DNA of 64,000 bases, taken from contig NZ_CP035807.1 of the NCBI RefSeq assembly GCF_008329945.1, forward strand, positions 3,410,001 to 3,474,000, read 5' to 3'. Position 1 is the stretch's first letter. The number at the start of each line of letters is the position of its first letter. The notes beneath the pieces were generated by a model. The model was not told the origin of the DNA and did no database searches. It saw only the letters and a program-made list of their open reading frames with translations. Below, one piece after another: positions 35,361 through 44,773 of this stretch. This stretch comes from Thiospirochaeta perfilievii. Lineage in GTDB: Bacteria > Spirochaetota > Spirochaetia > DSM-2461. A program made the translations under genes and the position numbers.

Positions 35361-37314
35361 TACTTATATATTTTTTAGAGTTTGGGGAGCCAAAAGCAGT
35401 AACACTGTCTGGTGTTATTGCTACCCATTCATTGTCCTTAAAAAGATAAAAGTCAATTATTTTTCTGCCTGTTGTAGGACTCCATATAGATAGTGATTTG
35501 TTCTCATTTACTGTATAAATAGCACCATTATTACTGATAATACTATTTGTCTGATTTATAGTTATTTGAAAGGGTTTTATTCTTCTATTTGATGGATCTA
35601 CTTTAATTAAAGATTTTGTACCTAGGTTAGTATATATAATATTCTTATCATCAACTTCAAAGTTTGAATATAACTCTTCCTGGCTATTTTTGATTAAAAC
35701 TCTCTCTCTATTGGTTAAAAGGTTAAATTCATTAAGGTATGTATTGTTTGTTCCATTAACATTTTTTATACCTGTAATATAGATAATGTAGTCCTTATCA
35801 CTCTCTAATATATTAAATACAACATCTAGAGATGTTTTAAGGGGTAGTGTCTCCTTAGTTTTTAAATCTACAACCATTATGGATCCGCCATGGGATATAT
35901 CAACACCTCCAATAATCTCATTTTCATTAAAAAAGCCTACAGATGTAAACCCTGGGGATTTAAATGAGAAAGTTATGGAATATTTCTCTAAGTCGATTAT
36001 TTTTACCAAACCATTTTTATCTAAAACTAGAAGCCTATTATTCCTTACTTTAACATCTACAATTTCTGATGAGAACTGAAAATTAAAGAGTGTCTCTCCA
36101 GTAGTTATATCAAAAAGAACAAGGGAGTCATTCCATAATAATAGGTTTCCATTTAAGTTTCTTGACCCAATAGGACTCTTTAATGGAGAGTTGTATGTAC
36201 TTAGATCAAAATCAGTTAATCTTTTACTATTTTTAATTTTATCACTAAAAAAAGGTGACTTAAAGAGAACAATAGTGTCTGAAGTTAATAGCACCCCAGT
36301 ATCATCAATTATAGTAACATCATTAATGTTAATTAGGTTGTTTGTTAGGAAATTACTACTCTCTTTACTCCAGTAGTTATATGAGTCTATATTACCTAAA
36401 GAATCTGCATATACTATTTTATTATACTCGGAACTAAATATATCAATTGGGTTTTTTACTATTACATCACTTTTTGAAGAATCAAAGAAACTTCCAGAAA
36501 TAATTTGCAGGGTTTTTACACTCTTTTTATATCGATTATTTATATAACAAATTAACTCACCTGTAGTAGTATTTAACTTTATTTTATTTAAATCGGATAT
36601 CTCTTTTTTATCGTAAATTTTTCCATCATTTCGTCCAATAATATAGATAGTTTTATCTTTCTTACCAATTATGAATTTTTTATCCATAGTTAATGTTATA
36701 TCAGTTAAATTTTTTACAGTTTTAATACTTTTTATCAGTTTGGAATTGTTTAAATATCGAATATCTAGGGTACCTGTGGTAGAAGAGTAGAGATAAGCGG
36801 TTTTTTCTGAACTTCCAATGTAAATAAAATCGATATAACTTTCATTTTTATTTAAATAAGTAGTTGATGCTCCTGTTCGTGCATTAAAAACTCTTACCGG
36901 CTGGGATGAAATAGATGATACATAGATATAGTTTCCTGAACCAGAGAATCCAATGGTCATTGGGAATTCATCTAGGTTTATAGAGTAAAGTTTCTTCTCT
37001 AACTTCCAATTCCAAACGGATATTATAAATTTTGATGCACTATCATTTTCTACAACTGCTAATCTGTCATCTTCTGATAGAATCATTTGTGAAATACTGT
37101 TACTGGTTATAAAAAATCTCTTTGATATTTTTTCATCATCAGCTTTTTTAATAACTAGTGTTCCATCTTCACTAAGTGAAAAAAAACTCTTTTCACTATC
37201 TAAATATTCAATAAATTTTACTGGTGCTTGATGGCCTGAATTTATAACATTTTTCGAAAACGCAATAAAGGGTAGAAGTAAAAAAAGTAGAAAATATATT
37301 GGCTTATTGTTCAT
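35353..37314 (-). CDS. Exported WD40-like beta-propeller protein
   Basis: 653 residues; signal peptide (MNNKPIYFLLFLLLPFIAFS) then repeated strands with W/F-x-x-x-T/S-G-x patterns such as DSEKSFFSLSEDGTLVI, NARTGASTTYL, DITTGETLFNF and SPTTGRKIIDFY, and a closing EWVAITPDSVTAFGSP that is typical of propellers ending in a DGYY-like motif. Probably two propellers of about seven blades in the periplasm; no enzymatic residues are evident. The start codon overlaps the rseP stop by one base, so it is likely the last gene of the frr-uppS-cdsA-dxr-rseP cluster. Confidence 0.78.
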   Translation of the reverse strand: MNNKPIYFLLFLLLPFIAFSKNVINSGHQAPVKFIEYLDSEKSFFSLSEDGTLVIKKADDEKISKRFFITSNSISQMILSEDDRLAVVENDSASKFIISVWNWKLEKKLYSINLDEFPMTIGFSGSGNYIYVSSISSQPVRVFNARTGASTTYLNKNESYIDFIYIGSSEKTAYLYSSTTGTLDIRYLNNSKLIKSIKTVKNLTDITLTMDKKFIIGKKDKTIYIIGRNDGKIYDKKEISDLNKIKLNTTTGELICYINNRYKKSVKTLQIISGSFFDSSKSDVIVKNPIDIFSSEYNKIVYADSLGNIDSYNYWSKESSNFLTNNLININDVTIIDDTGVLLTSDTIVLFKSPFFSDKIKNSKRLTDFDLSTYNSPLKSPIGSRNLNGNLLLWNDSLVLFDITTGETLFNFQFSSEIVDVKVRNNRLLVLDKNGLVKIIDLEKYSITFSFKSPGFTSVGFFNENEIIGGVDISHGGSIMVVDLKTKETLPLKTSLDVVFNILESDKDYIIYITGIKNVNGTNNTYLNEFNLLTNRERVLIKNSQEELYSNFEVDDKNIIYTNLGTKSLIKVDPSNRRIKPFQITINQTNSIISNNGAIYTVNENKSLSIWSPTTGRKIIDFYLFKDNEWVAITPDSVTAFGSPNSKKYISIN

Positions 37315-38564
37315 TATAAATCTCCAAAATAAAATATGTCATTACCTATTCCTAGGGTAAAAAGTAGTAGTATAATTATTAATCCGATTGTTTGATAACC
37401 GTATATAAATTTACTGTTTAATGGTGAACCTTTTATTAAAGTTATAATATTAAATAGTATTTGACCACCATCTAAGACTGGTATTGGTAATAAATTAATA
37501 AAACCTAGAGTCAGACTAATAGATGCTATAATTGTTAAAAAAGTCTCTAGGGTTATTAATAGTGAGCTATTTGAGTAGACTGTATCAATACTATTTCCAA
37601 CATCGTACACTAATCTTAGAGGAGATGAAATACTTTTTGAAACATCCCCGTTTTTAAAAAGATCAGCAAAGAGATAGAAAATTTTATCCAGCATAGAGAA
37701 GGTGTTTTTAAAACCCATAATAGTTGATTTTACTGGGTTGTAGGATACAAACTGAGTAAACTGGAGCCTACTTAACTCCTGGGGGGTCATAGTCAAATTT
37801 ATTTGTTTATTATCTCTAATAACTGTTATATTAAAATTATCCAAACCATCTGTAACCTTATATAAATCCATATAGTTATCTACATTAATACTATTAACCA
37901 TAATAATTTTGTCATTAGACTTTATTTTTTCTATTTGACTATGAAATACATTTAGAGGGATATATGGATAGACACCAATTACATATTGACCATTATTTTT
38001 TTTAGCCTCTAACTCTAAACTAATTACTCTATCATCCCTTTCTATAATTAAGTCAAGTTTATCCTGGGTTAAGTATTTTGAAATATCTAAGAAACTATTA
38101 ATATCGTTTCCGTTAATTGATAATATTTGATCACCTTTTTTCATCCCAGAAATCTCTGCTGGAAGATTATCCCCTAAAACAGGTAGAACAGTTGTAGGAA
38201 GTATTTGGTTTATAGGTAGCATAAAAACTATAGATAAAAAGATTATAGTTAAAATAAGGTTAAAAAAAGGTCCAGCAAAATAGATTATTGCTCTTTTTAG
38301 TGGGTTTATAAAGTCCATAGAGTCACTGTCCATGTTAGGATTTTGAATATCCCCACCTTTAAGTTTACAATAACCACCTAGGGGTATTAAGGATAGTGCA
38401 TACTCTGTCTCCCCAAATTGTCTTGTTAATAGTTTTTTCCCAATGCCAATTGAGTAGACTTCTACTTTAACTTTAAACAGTTTTCCTGCAATTAGGTGTC
38501 CTAACTCATGAATGGCAATTACTAAACTTAGAGCAAGTAGAGGTATTAAATATTTAATTATCAA
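37314..38564 (-). CDS. rseP: RIP zinc metalloprotease RseP (site-2 protease)
   Basis: Intramembrane protease that cuts anti-sigma factors or signal-peptide remnants. 416 residues: HELGH at 19-23 in the first helix, the second metal motif LPIPVLDGGQILF in the penultimate helix, and two periplasmic PDZ domains (LPAEISGMKKGDQILSINGN near 140; IKSNDKIIMVNSINVDNY near 215). Sits between dxr and the propeller gene, the common bacterial gene order uppS-cdsA-dxr-rseP. Confidence 0.95.
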   Translation of the reverse strand: MIIKYLIPLLALSLVIAIHELGHLIAGKLFKVKVEVYSIGIGKKLLTRQFGETEYALSLIPLGGYCKLKGGDIQNPNMDSDSMDFINPLKRAIIYFAGPFFNLILTIIFLSIVFMLPINQILPTTVLPVLGDNLPAEISGMKKGDQILSINGNDINSFLDISKYLTQDKLDLIIERDDRVISLELEAKKNNGQYVIGVYPYIPLNVFHSQIEKIKSNDKIIMVNSINVDNYMDLYKVTDGLDNFNITVIRDNKQINLTMTPQELSRLQFTQFVSYNPVKSTIMGFKNTFSMLDKIFYLFADLFKNGDVSKSISSPLRLVYDVGNSIDTVYSNSSLLITLETFLTIIASISLTLGFINLLPIPVLDGGQILFNIITLIKGSPLNSKFIYGYQTIGLIIILLLFTLGIGNDIFYFGDL

Positions 38565-38568
38565 ATCT

Positions 38569-39690
38569 TCATCCTATTAGTGTTTTTGTTTTACTTCTTA
38601 CTAATTTATCTATTTCTAAAATATTATTTAAATTTTGTGGTTCAATTTTAATGTTTGATTCTAATATTATTTTTGTATAATAGGGTATCTGTAAAAAAGA
38701 AATCTCTCTATTTACAAATGCATCAACTAAAACCTCATTACAAGCGTTATATGCAATAGTATATGCATTCCCTTTTTTTAAAGCTAAATATGCTAAATCA
38801 AGCATTTGATATTTTTCTAAGTCTGGTAGGGTAAAACTTAAATTTTTACCTACAAGGTCAAGATATGTTGACTCGACTCTTTCTAATTCTGGGTATAAAA
38901 TAGCATTTTGAATAGGTAATTTCATATCTGGAGCACTAATTTGTGCATACATAGAACAATCTTTTACTCTTATTAATGAGTGGACATAACTCTGTGGATG
39001 TATTAAAACCTTAATTTTATCAATGTCTAAATTAAATAACATTGCTGCTTCTATTACTTCTAAACCCTTATTAGCCATGGAAGCTGAATCAATTGTTATT
39101 TTATTCCCCATACTCCATGTTGGATGTTTCAAAGCATCCTGGAGGGTAACTTCTTTTAATTTTTCAATTGGCAGATCTCTAAAAGCTCCTCCTGATGCTG
39201 TTAAAATTATCTCCTCTACATCCTCTATCTTTCTATTTTCAAGTAAGTGAAAAATTGCAGAGTGTTCTGAGTCTACAGGAAGTAGTTTTATATTATGCTC
39301 CCTAGCTAACTTGTTAATTAGGGGGCCTGCCATAACCATAGTCTCTTTATTAGCTAAAGCAAGATCTTTACCTGACTCTATTGTTGCTATAGATGGGAGT
39401 AAGCCACTAGAACCAGCAATACCATTTATTACAATATCCGCATCACTATTTTTAATAGCTTCAAGGAGTTCTAACATTCCAAAACTACTTATATTAGAGT
39501 ATTCTGAGTTATCTTTTCCTGTAAGTACTAAGTTATTAACATCTAACTTATAACCTAATTCAGATAGTTTTTTATCATTAGAATTGGCAGAAAGTCCTAC
39601 AATTTTCAATAGATGGGGGTAATCATTTACAACATCGATTGAGCTTTGTCCAATTGAACCTGTGGAACCTAAAAGAAAGATTTTTTTCAT
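38569..39690 (-). CDS. dxr: 1-deoxy-D-xylulose 5-phosphate reductoisomerase
   Basis: Makes 2-C-methyl-D-erythritol 4-phosphate in the non-mevalonate isoprenoid pathway. 373 residues: NADPH motif LLGSTGSIGQSSIDVV at the N-terminus, metal/substrate motif LPVDSEHSAIFHLL, LTASGGAFRDLP, HPTWSMGNKITIDSASMANK and the C-terminal helical domain. Linked to uppS and cdsA, so isoprenoid supply and lipid carrier synthesis are co-expressed. Confidence 0.97.
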   Translation of the reverse strand: MKKIFLLGSTGSIGQSSIDVVNDYPHLLKIVGLSANSNDKKLSELGYKLDVNNLVLTGKDNSEYSNISSFGMLELLEAIKNSDADIVINGIAGSSGLLPSIATIESGKDLALANKETMVMAGPLINKLAREHNIKLLPVDSEHSAIFHLLENRKIEDVEEIILTASGGAFRDLPIEKLKEVTLQDALKHPTWSMGNKITIDSASMANKGLEVIEAAMLFNLDIDKIKVLIHPQSYVHSLIRVKDCSMYAQISAPDMKLPIQNAILYPELERVESTYLDLVGKNLSFTLPDLEKYQMLDLAYLALKKGNAYTIAYNACNEVLVDAFVNREISFLQIPYYTKIILESNIKIEPQNLNNILEIDKLVRSKTKTLIG

Positions 39691-40553
39691 TACATACCTT
39701 TTTCTGCATAGGTTTTAACAATGTAATAGAAAAATGGGGCTGCAAGTAGTAGTGAGTCTATAGAGTCTAAAAGTCCACCTCTACCCATAATTATATTTCC
39801 AGAATCCTTAACTTTACATGACCTTTTCATTGCTGATTCTACAAGATCTCCAGTTATTGTTACAGTAGAAATTACCATTGCTAAAATGATATAAACATAA
39901 AGTGGCATTGCAGATAACTCTGGTATCTGGAATCTAGCTAAACCAAGGAATAAAAATGTTCCAATTGTCCCACCAACAAATCCCATTACACTTTTGTTTT
40001 TGCTAACCTTTACTACACCACGATTATTTTTACCAAAAAGTACTCCTAATAACCAAGCTCCAGAGTCATTCATAAAAATCATTAATATGAAATAACATAT
40101 AATAAGACTAGCATTTTGAAACTCTGAAAATCGTATGATAAAAGAGATAAAATATCCTGGATATAACACTGATAATAGGGAAACAGATATAAAAGTAATG
40201 TTATTTGAAAAATCTAAATCACTTTTTTTTGTTGAAATTGACATCATTAAAATAAATATTACTATTGAAGTAAAAACAATGGAAAATAGGTTAGGATTCA
40301 TATTAAATCTAACTATTAAGTAGGATGTAATTGGAAGTAACATGCTTAAAAAGGGAAGGCTTCTACTGTTTAAAGTAATCCCCTTACTATTAAACATTAA
40401 TAGAAGTTCTTTAGTTGCTATATATGCTGTTATTACAGCAATTATATTAAAAAATAGATGCTTTTGAAATGGCAGAAAAAATATTGCCCCAGCAATTAAA
40501 GGAATAGCTACTATAAAGAGTAAAACTCTTTGAATTACGTTATTATTTGTCAT
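39690..40553 (-). CDS. cdsA: Phosphatidate cytidylyltransferase
   Basis: Integral membrane enzyme making CDP-diacylglycerol from CTP and phosphatidate; 287 residues, eight or so helices. The C-terminal signature reads SAMKRSCKVKDSGNIIMGRGGLLDSIDS: the metal-binding aspartates (KDSG and LDSID) and G-R-G-G are kept, but the family H-G-G and D-R positions are R-G-G and D-S. This is within observed variation for CdsA or a local shift. Overlaps uppS upstream by 4 bases and dxr downstream by one. Confidence 0.94.
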   Translation of the reverse strand: MTNNNVIQRVLLFIVAIPLIAGAIFFLPFQKHLFFNIIAVITAYIATKELLLMFNSKGITLNSRSLPFLSMLLPITSYLIVRFNMNPNLFSIVFTSIVIFILMMSISTKKSDLDFSNNITFISVSLLSVLYPGYFISFIIRFSEFQNASLIICYFILMIFMNDSGAWLLGVLFGKNNRGVVKVSKNKSVMGFVGGTIGTFLFLGLARFQIPELSAMPLYVYIILAMVISTVTITGDLVESAMKRSCKVKDSGNIIMGRGGLLDSIDSLLLAAPFFYYIVKTYAEKGM

Positions 40554-41245
40554 TTTATACCACCAAATCTTCTAGTTCTTTTATTGTATGCTTCTAGAGC
40601 TTTATTAAAATCGTCCACACTAAAGTCAGGCCACAAGACATTAGAATAATAAAATTCTGAATATGCACATTGCCATAATAAGAAATTACTTAATCTCTCT
40701 TCTCCACTGCTTCTAATCATAAGATCCACATCTGGGATCATTGGATTATCAAGATTTTTTTGAATATCACTTTCAGTTATATTAGTTAGATTTTTAGATA
40801 TTATTTTATTTACAGCTCTGGTTATCTCATCTCGACCACCATAATTGATTAAAAGATTTACTGTTAAACCTTTAAAATCTTTGGTGTCATTTACAACTAA
40901 GATAATCTCTTTTTGAACATCTTCAGGAAGACCTTTTAAGTCTCCACTATGAACTACTCTGATTTGATTCTCTCTATAAAAATTATACTCTTGTTTTAAG
41001 TGTTTTTTTATGAGAAACATTAGAAAAGAGACCTCTTCCTGGGCTCTTTTCCAATTTTCAGTTGAAAAAGCATACAGAGATACAAATTTTATACCTATAT
41101 CCGAAGCATACTTTATAATATTCTTAGCAGTATCTAGACCTTCTTGGTGTCCCTTTGTTCTAACAAGACCCTTTTCTCTAGCCCATCTACCATTTCCATC
41201 CATTATAAAACCTATATGGGATGGAAGATTTGACTTCAAATCCAT
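40550..41245 (-). CDS. uppS: Undecaprenyl diphosphate synthase
   Basis: cis-prenyltransferase that makes the C55 carrier for peptidoglycan. 231 residues: HIGFIMDGNGRWAREKGL (catalytic Asp, first region), YAFSTENWKRAQEEV (third region), LLINYGGRDEI, and the RSSGEERLSNFLLWQCAYSE C-terminal motif. Starts on the last base of the frr stop codon (TAATG), so it is co-translated with frr. Confidence 0.97.
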   Translation of the reverse strand: MDLKSNLPSHIGFIMDGNGRWAREKGLVRTKGHQEGLDTAKNIIKYASDIGIKFVSLYAFSTENWKRAQEEVSFLMFLIKKHLKQEYNFYRENQIRVVHSGDLKGLPEDVQKEIILVVNDTKDFKGLTVNLLINYGGRDEITRAVNKIISKNLTNITESDIQKNLDNPMIPDVDLMIRSSGEERLSNFLLWQCAYSEFYYSNVLWPDFSVDDFNKALEAYNKRTRRFGGIK

Positions 41246-41787
41246 TAAACTTCCATTATCTCTTTTTCTTTCTCTTTAAATACAATATCAACTTCTTTTA
41301 TATATTTATCTGTAAGTTCTTGTATCTCAGTTTGTCCAGACTTAACTTCATCCTCAGAGAAATCACCTTTTTTGATAAGGTCATTAGAGTCTCTTCTTAT
41401 GTTTCTAATGGCAATTTTACTGTTTTCACCAATATTTTTAGCTTGTTTACTTAACTCTTTTCTTCTCTGCTCTGTTAGAGGTGGAATGTTTATCCTTATA
41501 ACCTTTCCATCATTACCTGGTGTAAGGCCTAAGTCAGAAGCAAAAATGGCTCTTTCTATCTCATTTAAACTATTTTTATCAAATGGTTGAATTACAATAA
41601 GCCTTGCTTCTGGAATACTAATTGTAGCAAGTTGATTTAATGGAGTAGGTGTCCCGTAATATTCAACTCGAATTTTATCAAATATAGATGCTGATGCTCT
41701 ACCTGTTCTTATAGAATTAAATTCATTTTTAAGTGCAGATATACTCTTTTTCATTTTGTTCTCAGCACTTTGTTTAATAGTATCCAT
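41245..41787 (-). CDS. frr: Ribosome recycling factor
   Basis: 180-residue factor that splits post-termination ribosomes with EF-G. The coiled three-helix bundle sequence contains SALKNEFNSIRTGRASASIFDKIRVEYYGTP-type residues, IVIQPFDKNSLNEIERAI and IRINIPPLTEQRRKELSK. Downstream of tsf across a hairpin at 41807-41836, opening the isoprenoid/phospholipid gene cluster. Confidence 0.97.
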   Translation of the reverse strand: MDTIKQSAENKMKKSISALKNEFNSIRTGRASASIFDKIRVEYYGTPTPLNQLATISIPEARLIVIQPFDKNSLNEIERAIFASDLGLTPGNDGKVIRINIPPLTEQRRKELSKQAKNIGENSKIAIRNIRRDSNDLIKKGDFSEDEVKSGQTEIQELTDKYIKEVDIVFKEKEKEIMEV

Positions 41788-41806
41788 TTTTTATCCTTAT
41801 AATTAT

Positions 41807-41836
41807 AAACAGGCTACCTAAATAGATAGCCTGTTT
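41807..41836 (-). terminator. Hairpin after tsf (terminator or attenuator)
   Basis: A 10-bp stem AAACAGGCTA/TAGCCTGTTT with loop CCTAAATAGA lies 6 bases beyond the tsf stop. The T-run is short on the minus strand, so partial read-through to frr is likely. Confidence 0.6.
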
Positions 41837-41842
41837 TATATT

Positions 41843-42667
41843 CTATTTTCCTACAACAGTAAGAGCATAGTCTACTAATTCAACTGTTAAACCAGTCTCT
41901 TTAGCTACTTCTTTAGCTGCTTCTGCAACAGAAATTTTATCATTCTTTACGAATTTTTGATCAACAAAACAAATTTGTGCAAGGTGTTTATTAACTTTAC
42001 CTTTAACAATACCAGCAACAATGTTTTCTGGCTTACCTAAGTTAGCTGTTTGAGTAGTAAAAATATCTTCCTGCTCTTTTAAGTAGTCCGCATCAACTTG
42101 TGTTCTATCAAAGTATAAAGGTTGGAAAGCTGCAGCATGTAGTGCACAGTCAAAAGCAAATGCTTTTACAACATCATTAGATGTATCAGAAGTTTTAACT
42201 TTAGTTAAAACAGCTACAATTCCACTATGAACATAGTCTACAACTACTTCATCAGCAGCTACATCCATAACTACAACAGTTTTTACAACCATATTCTCTT
42301 TTAATAGAGCTATATACTCTTTTAAAAGCTCAGCTAGCTCTTCGTTAGGAGCTGTGTAACCATTTTCAAGAATAGCATCGATAACTTTGTTACCAGCTTC
42401 TTTAAAGTGATCAGTTTTAGCAACAAAGTCTGTTTCACATGTAATTTGTACTAAAACAGCTTTATCAGCAGTAACTCTAGTAAAAACTCCACCTTCGTTT
42501 GTAGCTCTATCACTTCTGTTTCCAGCGTTTGCTAATCCTTGCTCTTTTAAATGCTTTTCAGCTGCTTTAAAATCCCCATCAGTTGCGATTAATGCTTTTT
42601 TACAATCAAGCATTCCTGCACCAGTTGCTTCTCTAAGTTTTTTTACGTCTTGTGGTGAAACTGCCAT
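41843..42667 (-). CDS. tsf: Translation elongation factor Ts
   Basis: Guanine-nucleotide exchange factor of EF-Tu. 274 residues: UBA-like start VKKLREATGAGMLDCKKALIATDGD, LVQITCETDFVAKTDHFKE, VVVDYVHSGIVAVLTKVKT and the DCALHAAAFQPLY core. Start codon overlaps the rpsB stop by one base, the conserved rpsB-tsf pair. Confidence 0.97.
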   Translation of the reverse strand: MAVSPQDVKKLREATGAGMLDCKKALIATDGDFKAAEKHLKEQGLANAGNRSDRATNEGGVFTRVTADKAVLVQITCETDFVAKTDHFKEAGNKVIDAILENGYTAPNEELAELLKEYIALLKENMVVKTVVVMDVAADEVVVDYVHSGIVAVLTKVKTSDTSNDVVKAFAFDCALHAAAFQPLYFDRTQVDADYLKEQEDIFTTQTANLGKPENIVAGIVKGKVNKHLAQICFVDQKFVKNDKISVAEAAKEVAKETGLTVELVDYALTVVGK

Positions 42668-43431
42668 TACTTGTTATCTCCTGCCTCAGCTGCTAATCTA
42701 GCCTCTTCTTCTTCTTCTTCTTGTAAAGTTTCGATTACTCTTAAACCAGTTTCGTTTTCAGCTTCAATTACTGCATTTGCAACAACTGATGTAAACAGAC
42801 TGATTGCTCTAATAGCATCATCATTACCAGGAATAGGGAAGTCGATTCCTTCAGGGCTACAGTTAGTATCTACAACTGCAACTATAGGTATATTAAGTTT
42901 TCTTGCTTCTGCTACTGCGATAGCTTCTTTTTTAGTATCAACTACAAATAAAATACCCGGAAGGTCTTTCATCTCTTTGATACCACCAAGAGTTTTTTCT
43001 AATTTTGATTGTTCTTTTTGAAGTTTTGAAACCTCTTTTTTAGTTAATGCATCAAAAGTTCCATCAATTTCCATCTTCTCAATCTTTTTTAATCTGTGTA
43101 AAGATTTTTTGATAGTTGAAAAGTTAGTTAACATACCACCTGGCCATCTCTGGTTTACATAGTACATTTCACATCTTTCAGCTTCTGACTTAATTGCACC
43201 TTGTGCTTGTTTTTTTGTACCAACGAAAAGTACTGACTTTCCTTGTAAAGAAACTTTTCTTACTGCATCGTAAGCTTCTTTAATTGCTACAATTGTTTTT
43301 TGTAAATCGATGATATGTATACCATTTCTTGATGTAAAGATATACTTCTTCATTTTTGGTTCCCATCTTTTTGTCTGATGTCCAAAGTGCACACCTGACT
43401 CAAGTAGGTTTTTCATTGTTACTACTGCCAT
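42667..43431 (-). CDS. rpsB: 30S ribosomal protein S2
   Basis: 254 residues with [67 protein letters not shown] and [25 protein letters not shown], ending in an acidic Glu-rich tail. AGGAGG lies 8 bases before the ATG. Only 44 bases follow the upstream maf gene on the same strand; a separate promoter could lie inside maf. Confidence 0.98.
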   Translation of the reverse strand: MAVVTMKNLLESGVHFGHQTKRWEPKMKKYIFTSRNGIHIIDLQKTIVAIKEAYDAVRKVSLQGKSVLFVGTKKQAQGAIKSEAERCEMYYVNQRWPGGMLTNFSTIKKSLHRLKKIEKMEIDGTFDALTKKEVSKLQKEQSKLEKTLGGIKEMKDLPGILFVVDTKKEAIAVAEARKLNIPIVAVVDTNCSPEGIDFPIPGNDDAIRAISLFTSVVANAVIEAENETGLRVIETLQEEEEEEARLAAEAGDNK

Positions 43432-43475
43432 TTTAGGCCTCCTATTTTAAGTTCCCTTCGCTTTTTTCTCAGTAA

Positions 43476-44060
43476 TTAGATTACCGGATTAATAAAATTT
43501 AATGATACAAACATGCCATAAATGCGACTTATTGGCAACCCCATAACCGACGAGTAAGAGCCATTTATATAATCAATTAGAATTTCTCCCATATTTTGTA
43601 TTTGATAAGCCCCAGCTGCATCCTGCCACTCATTAAAATTTAAGTAATAATCTACAGTTTTTTTATCTAAATTCTTAAATTTAACACTGGTTATATCTAG
43701 TTCTGTAACAGTTTTATCTAACTCTTTGGAGTATATTGCAACACCTGTTAATACTTGGTGGGTTTTTCCAGAGAATTTTGTTATCATATTAAATGCCTCA
43801 ACCCTGTTTTTAGGTTTTCCATAAATTTTATTGTCTAAAGTAATAAATGTATCCGCAGTTAAAATTATCTCATCATTTGGATTGTTTTCCCTTACACTGT
43901 TTAGTTTATCTAGGGTTATCTTTATTGCATTTTCCTGAACACTTAAGTTTTCATCACAAATCTCTTCGATATTAGGGGGTTTGACTACAATATCCACACC
44001 TAATTTTTTTAATAATTCATATCTTCTTGGAGATTTTGATCCTAATGTTACTAATCCCAT
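43476..44060 (-). CDS. maf: Maf-family nucleoside triphosphate pyrophosphatase
   Basis: Hydrolyses non-canonical nucleotides and is linked to division arrest in other bacteria. From the ATG at 44060 (preceded by GGGGAAATT) it is 194 residues and starts LVTLGSKSPRRYELLKKLG; a longer frame to 44090 adds residues with no family match. Further motifs: ADTFITLDNKIYGKPKN (catalytic Asp, Lys), SGKTHQVLTGVAI, and EWQDAAGAYQIQNMG. Overlaps the batE 3' end by 10 bases. Confidence 0.93.
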   Translation of the reverse strand: MGLVTLGSKSPRRYELLKKLGVDIVVKPPNIEEICDENLSVQENAIKITLDKLNSVRENNPNDEIILTADTFITLDNKIYGKPKNRVEAFNMITKFSGKTHQVLTGVAIYSKELDKTVTELDITSVKFKNLDKKTVDYYLNFNEWQDAAGAYQIQNMGEILIDYINGSYSSVMGLPISRIYGMFVSLNFINPVI

Positions 44061-44773
44061 AATTTCCCCACACTCTCCCTCTCTATCCAACCATATCGAT
44101 TATTTTTATCAGTAATATAGTAGTAGTCTTGGTACTCATCGGTTATGACAACTATTGCTCCTTCCTTTCCTATAAATGTTTCATCACTACCAGGATAGGG
44201 TGAGATATTAACACTGTTTTTTTCCACAATTATTCCTTGATTTTTTTTTAAGTAATAGTTGGCATTACCACCTAAAGAGAGTAGTAGGAGTAGTGTTGTA
44301 ACAGAAAGAATTACCTTTCTTATTCTAAAAAAGAGACTTTTATCATTTTTTTTATATGATAATAGAATAAAAATTGTTATTAGCACTCCTGTTAATGTAA
44401 TTAATACCAGTGTTAGATTAATATTTTGAGAGTAGGATAGAGGGGAGTAGAAGTTAAGTTGATCCTCTAGATCTAATCTCTTCTCAATATTTTTTATAAG
44501 TGATTGGATGTTTTTATCCCTAGGGTTTATTAATAGGCCTTTATAGAGGTAGTAGAGGGCATATCCATCTCTGTTTAATTTTATAGCCGTATTCCCTAGA
44601 TTAAACAGAGTGTTAATGTCATACCCATTATTTTGAATCTCAAGCAGGTAGTCTTTATTTGCACCTTGATAATCCTTATTACTAAACTCTAAATTCCCAT
44701 TTTGAAAATCATCTGCAAAAATATTAAAAGATAACACAATTAAAAATATTAGACTTACTCGTTTAATTAACAT
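44051..44773 (-). CDS. batE: BatE-like protein (TPR, two membrane helices, SH3 domain)
   Basis: 240 residues. Signal peptide (MLIKRVSLIFLIVLSFNIFA), a short TPR region (about 23-95, NTLFNLGNTAIKLNRDGYALYYLYKGL), two transmembrane helices near 115-137 and 150-165, and a bacterial SH3-type domain at about 172-238 (VEKNSVNISPYPGSDETFIGKEGAIVVI then RYGWIERESV). This is the BatE architecture known from Bacteroides and Leptospira aerotolerance loci. Last gene of the bat set, translationally coupled to batD by a short overlap. Confidence 0.85.
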   Translation of the reverse strand: MLIKRVSLIFLIVLSFNIFADDFQNGNLEFSNKDYQGANKDYLLEIQNNGYDINTLFNLGNTAIKLNRDGYALYYLYKGLLINPRDKNIQSLIKNIEKRLDLEDQLNFYSPLSYSQNINLTLVLITLTGVLITIFILLSYKKNDKSLFFRIRKVILSVTTLLLLLSLGGNANYYLKKNQGIIVEKNSVNISPYPGSDETFIGKEGAIVVITDEYQDYYYITDKNNRYGWIERESVGKLWD

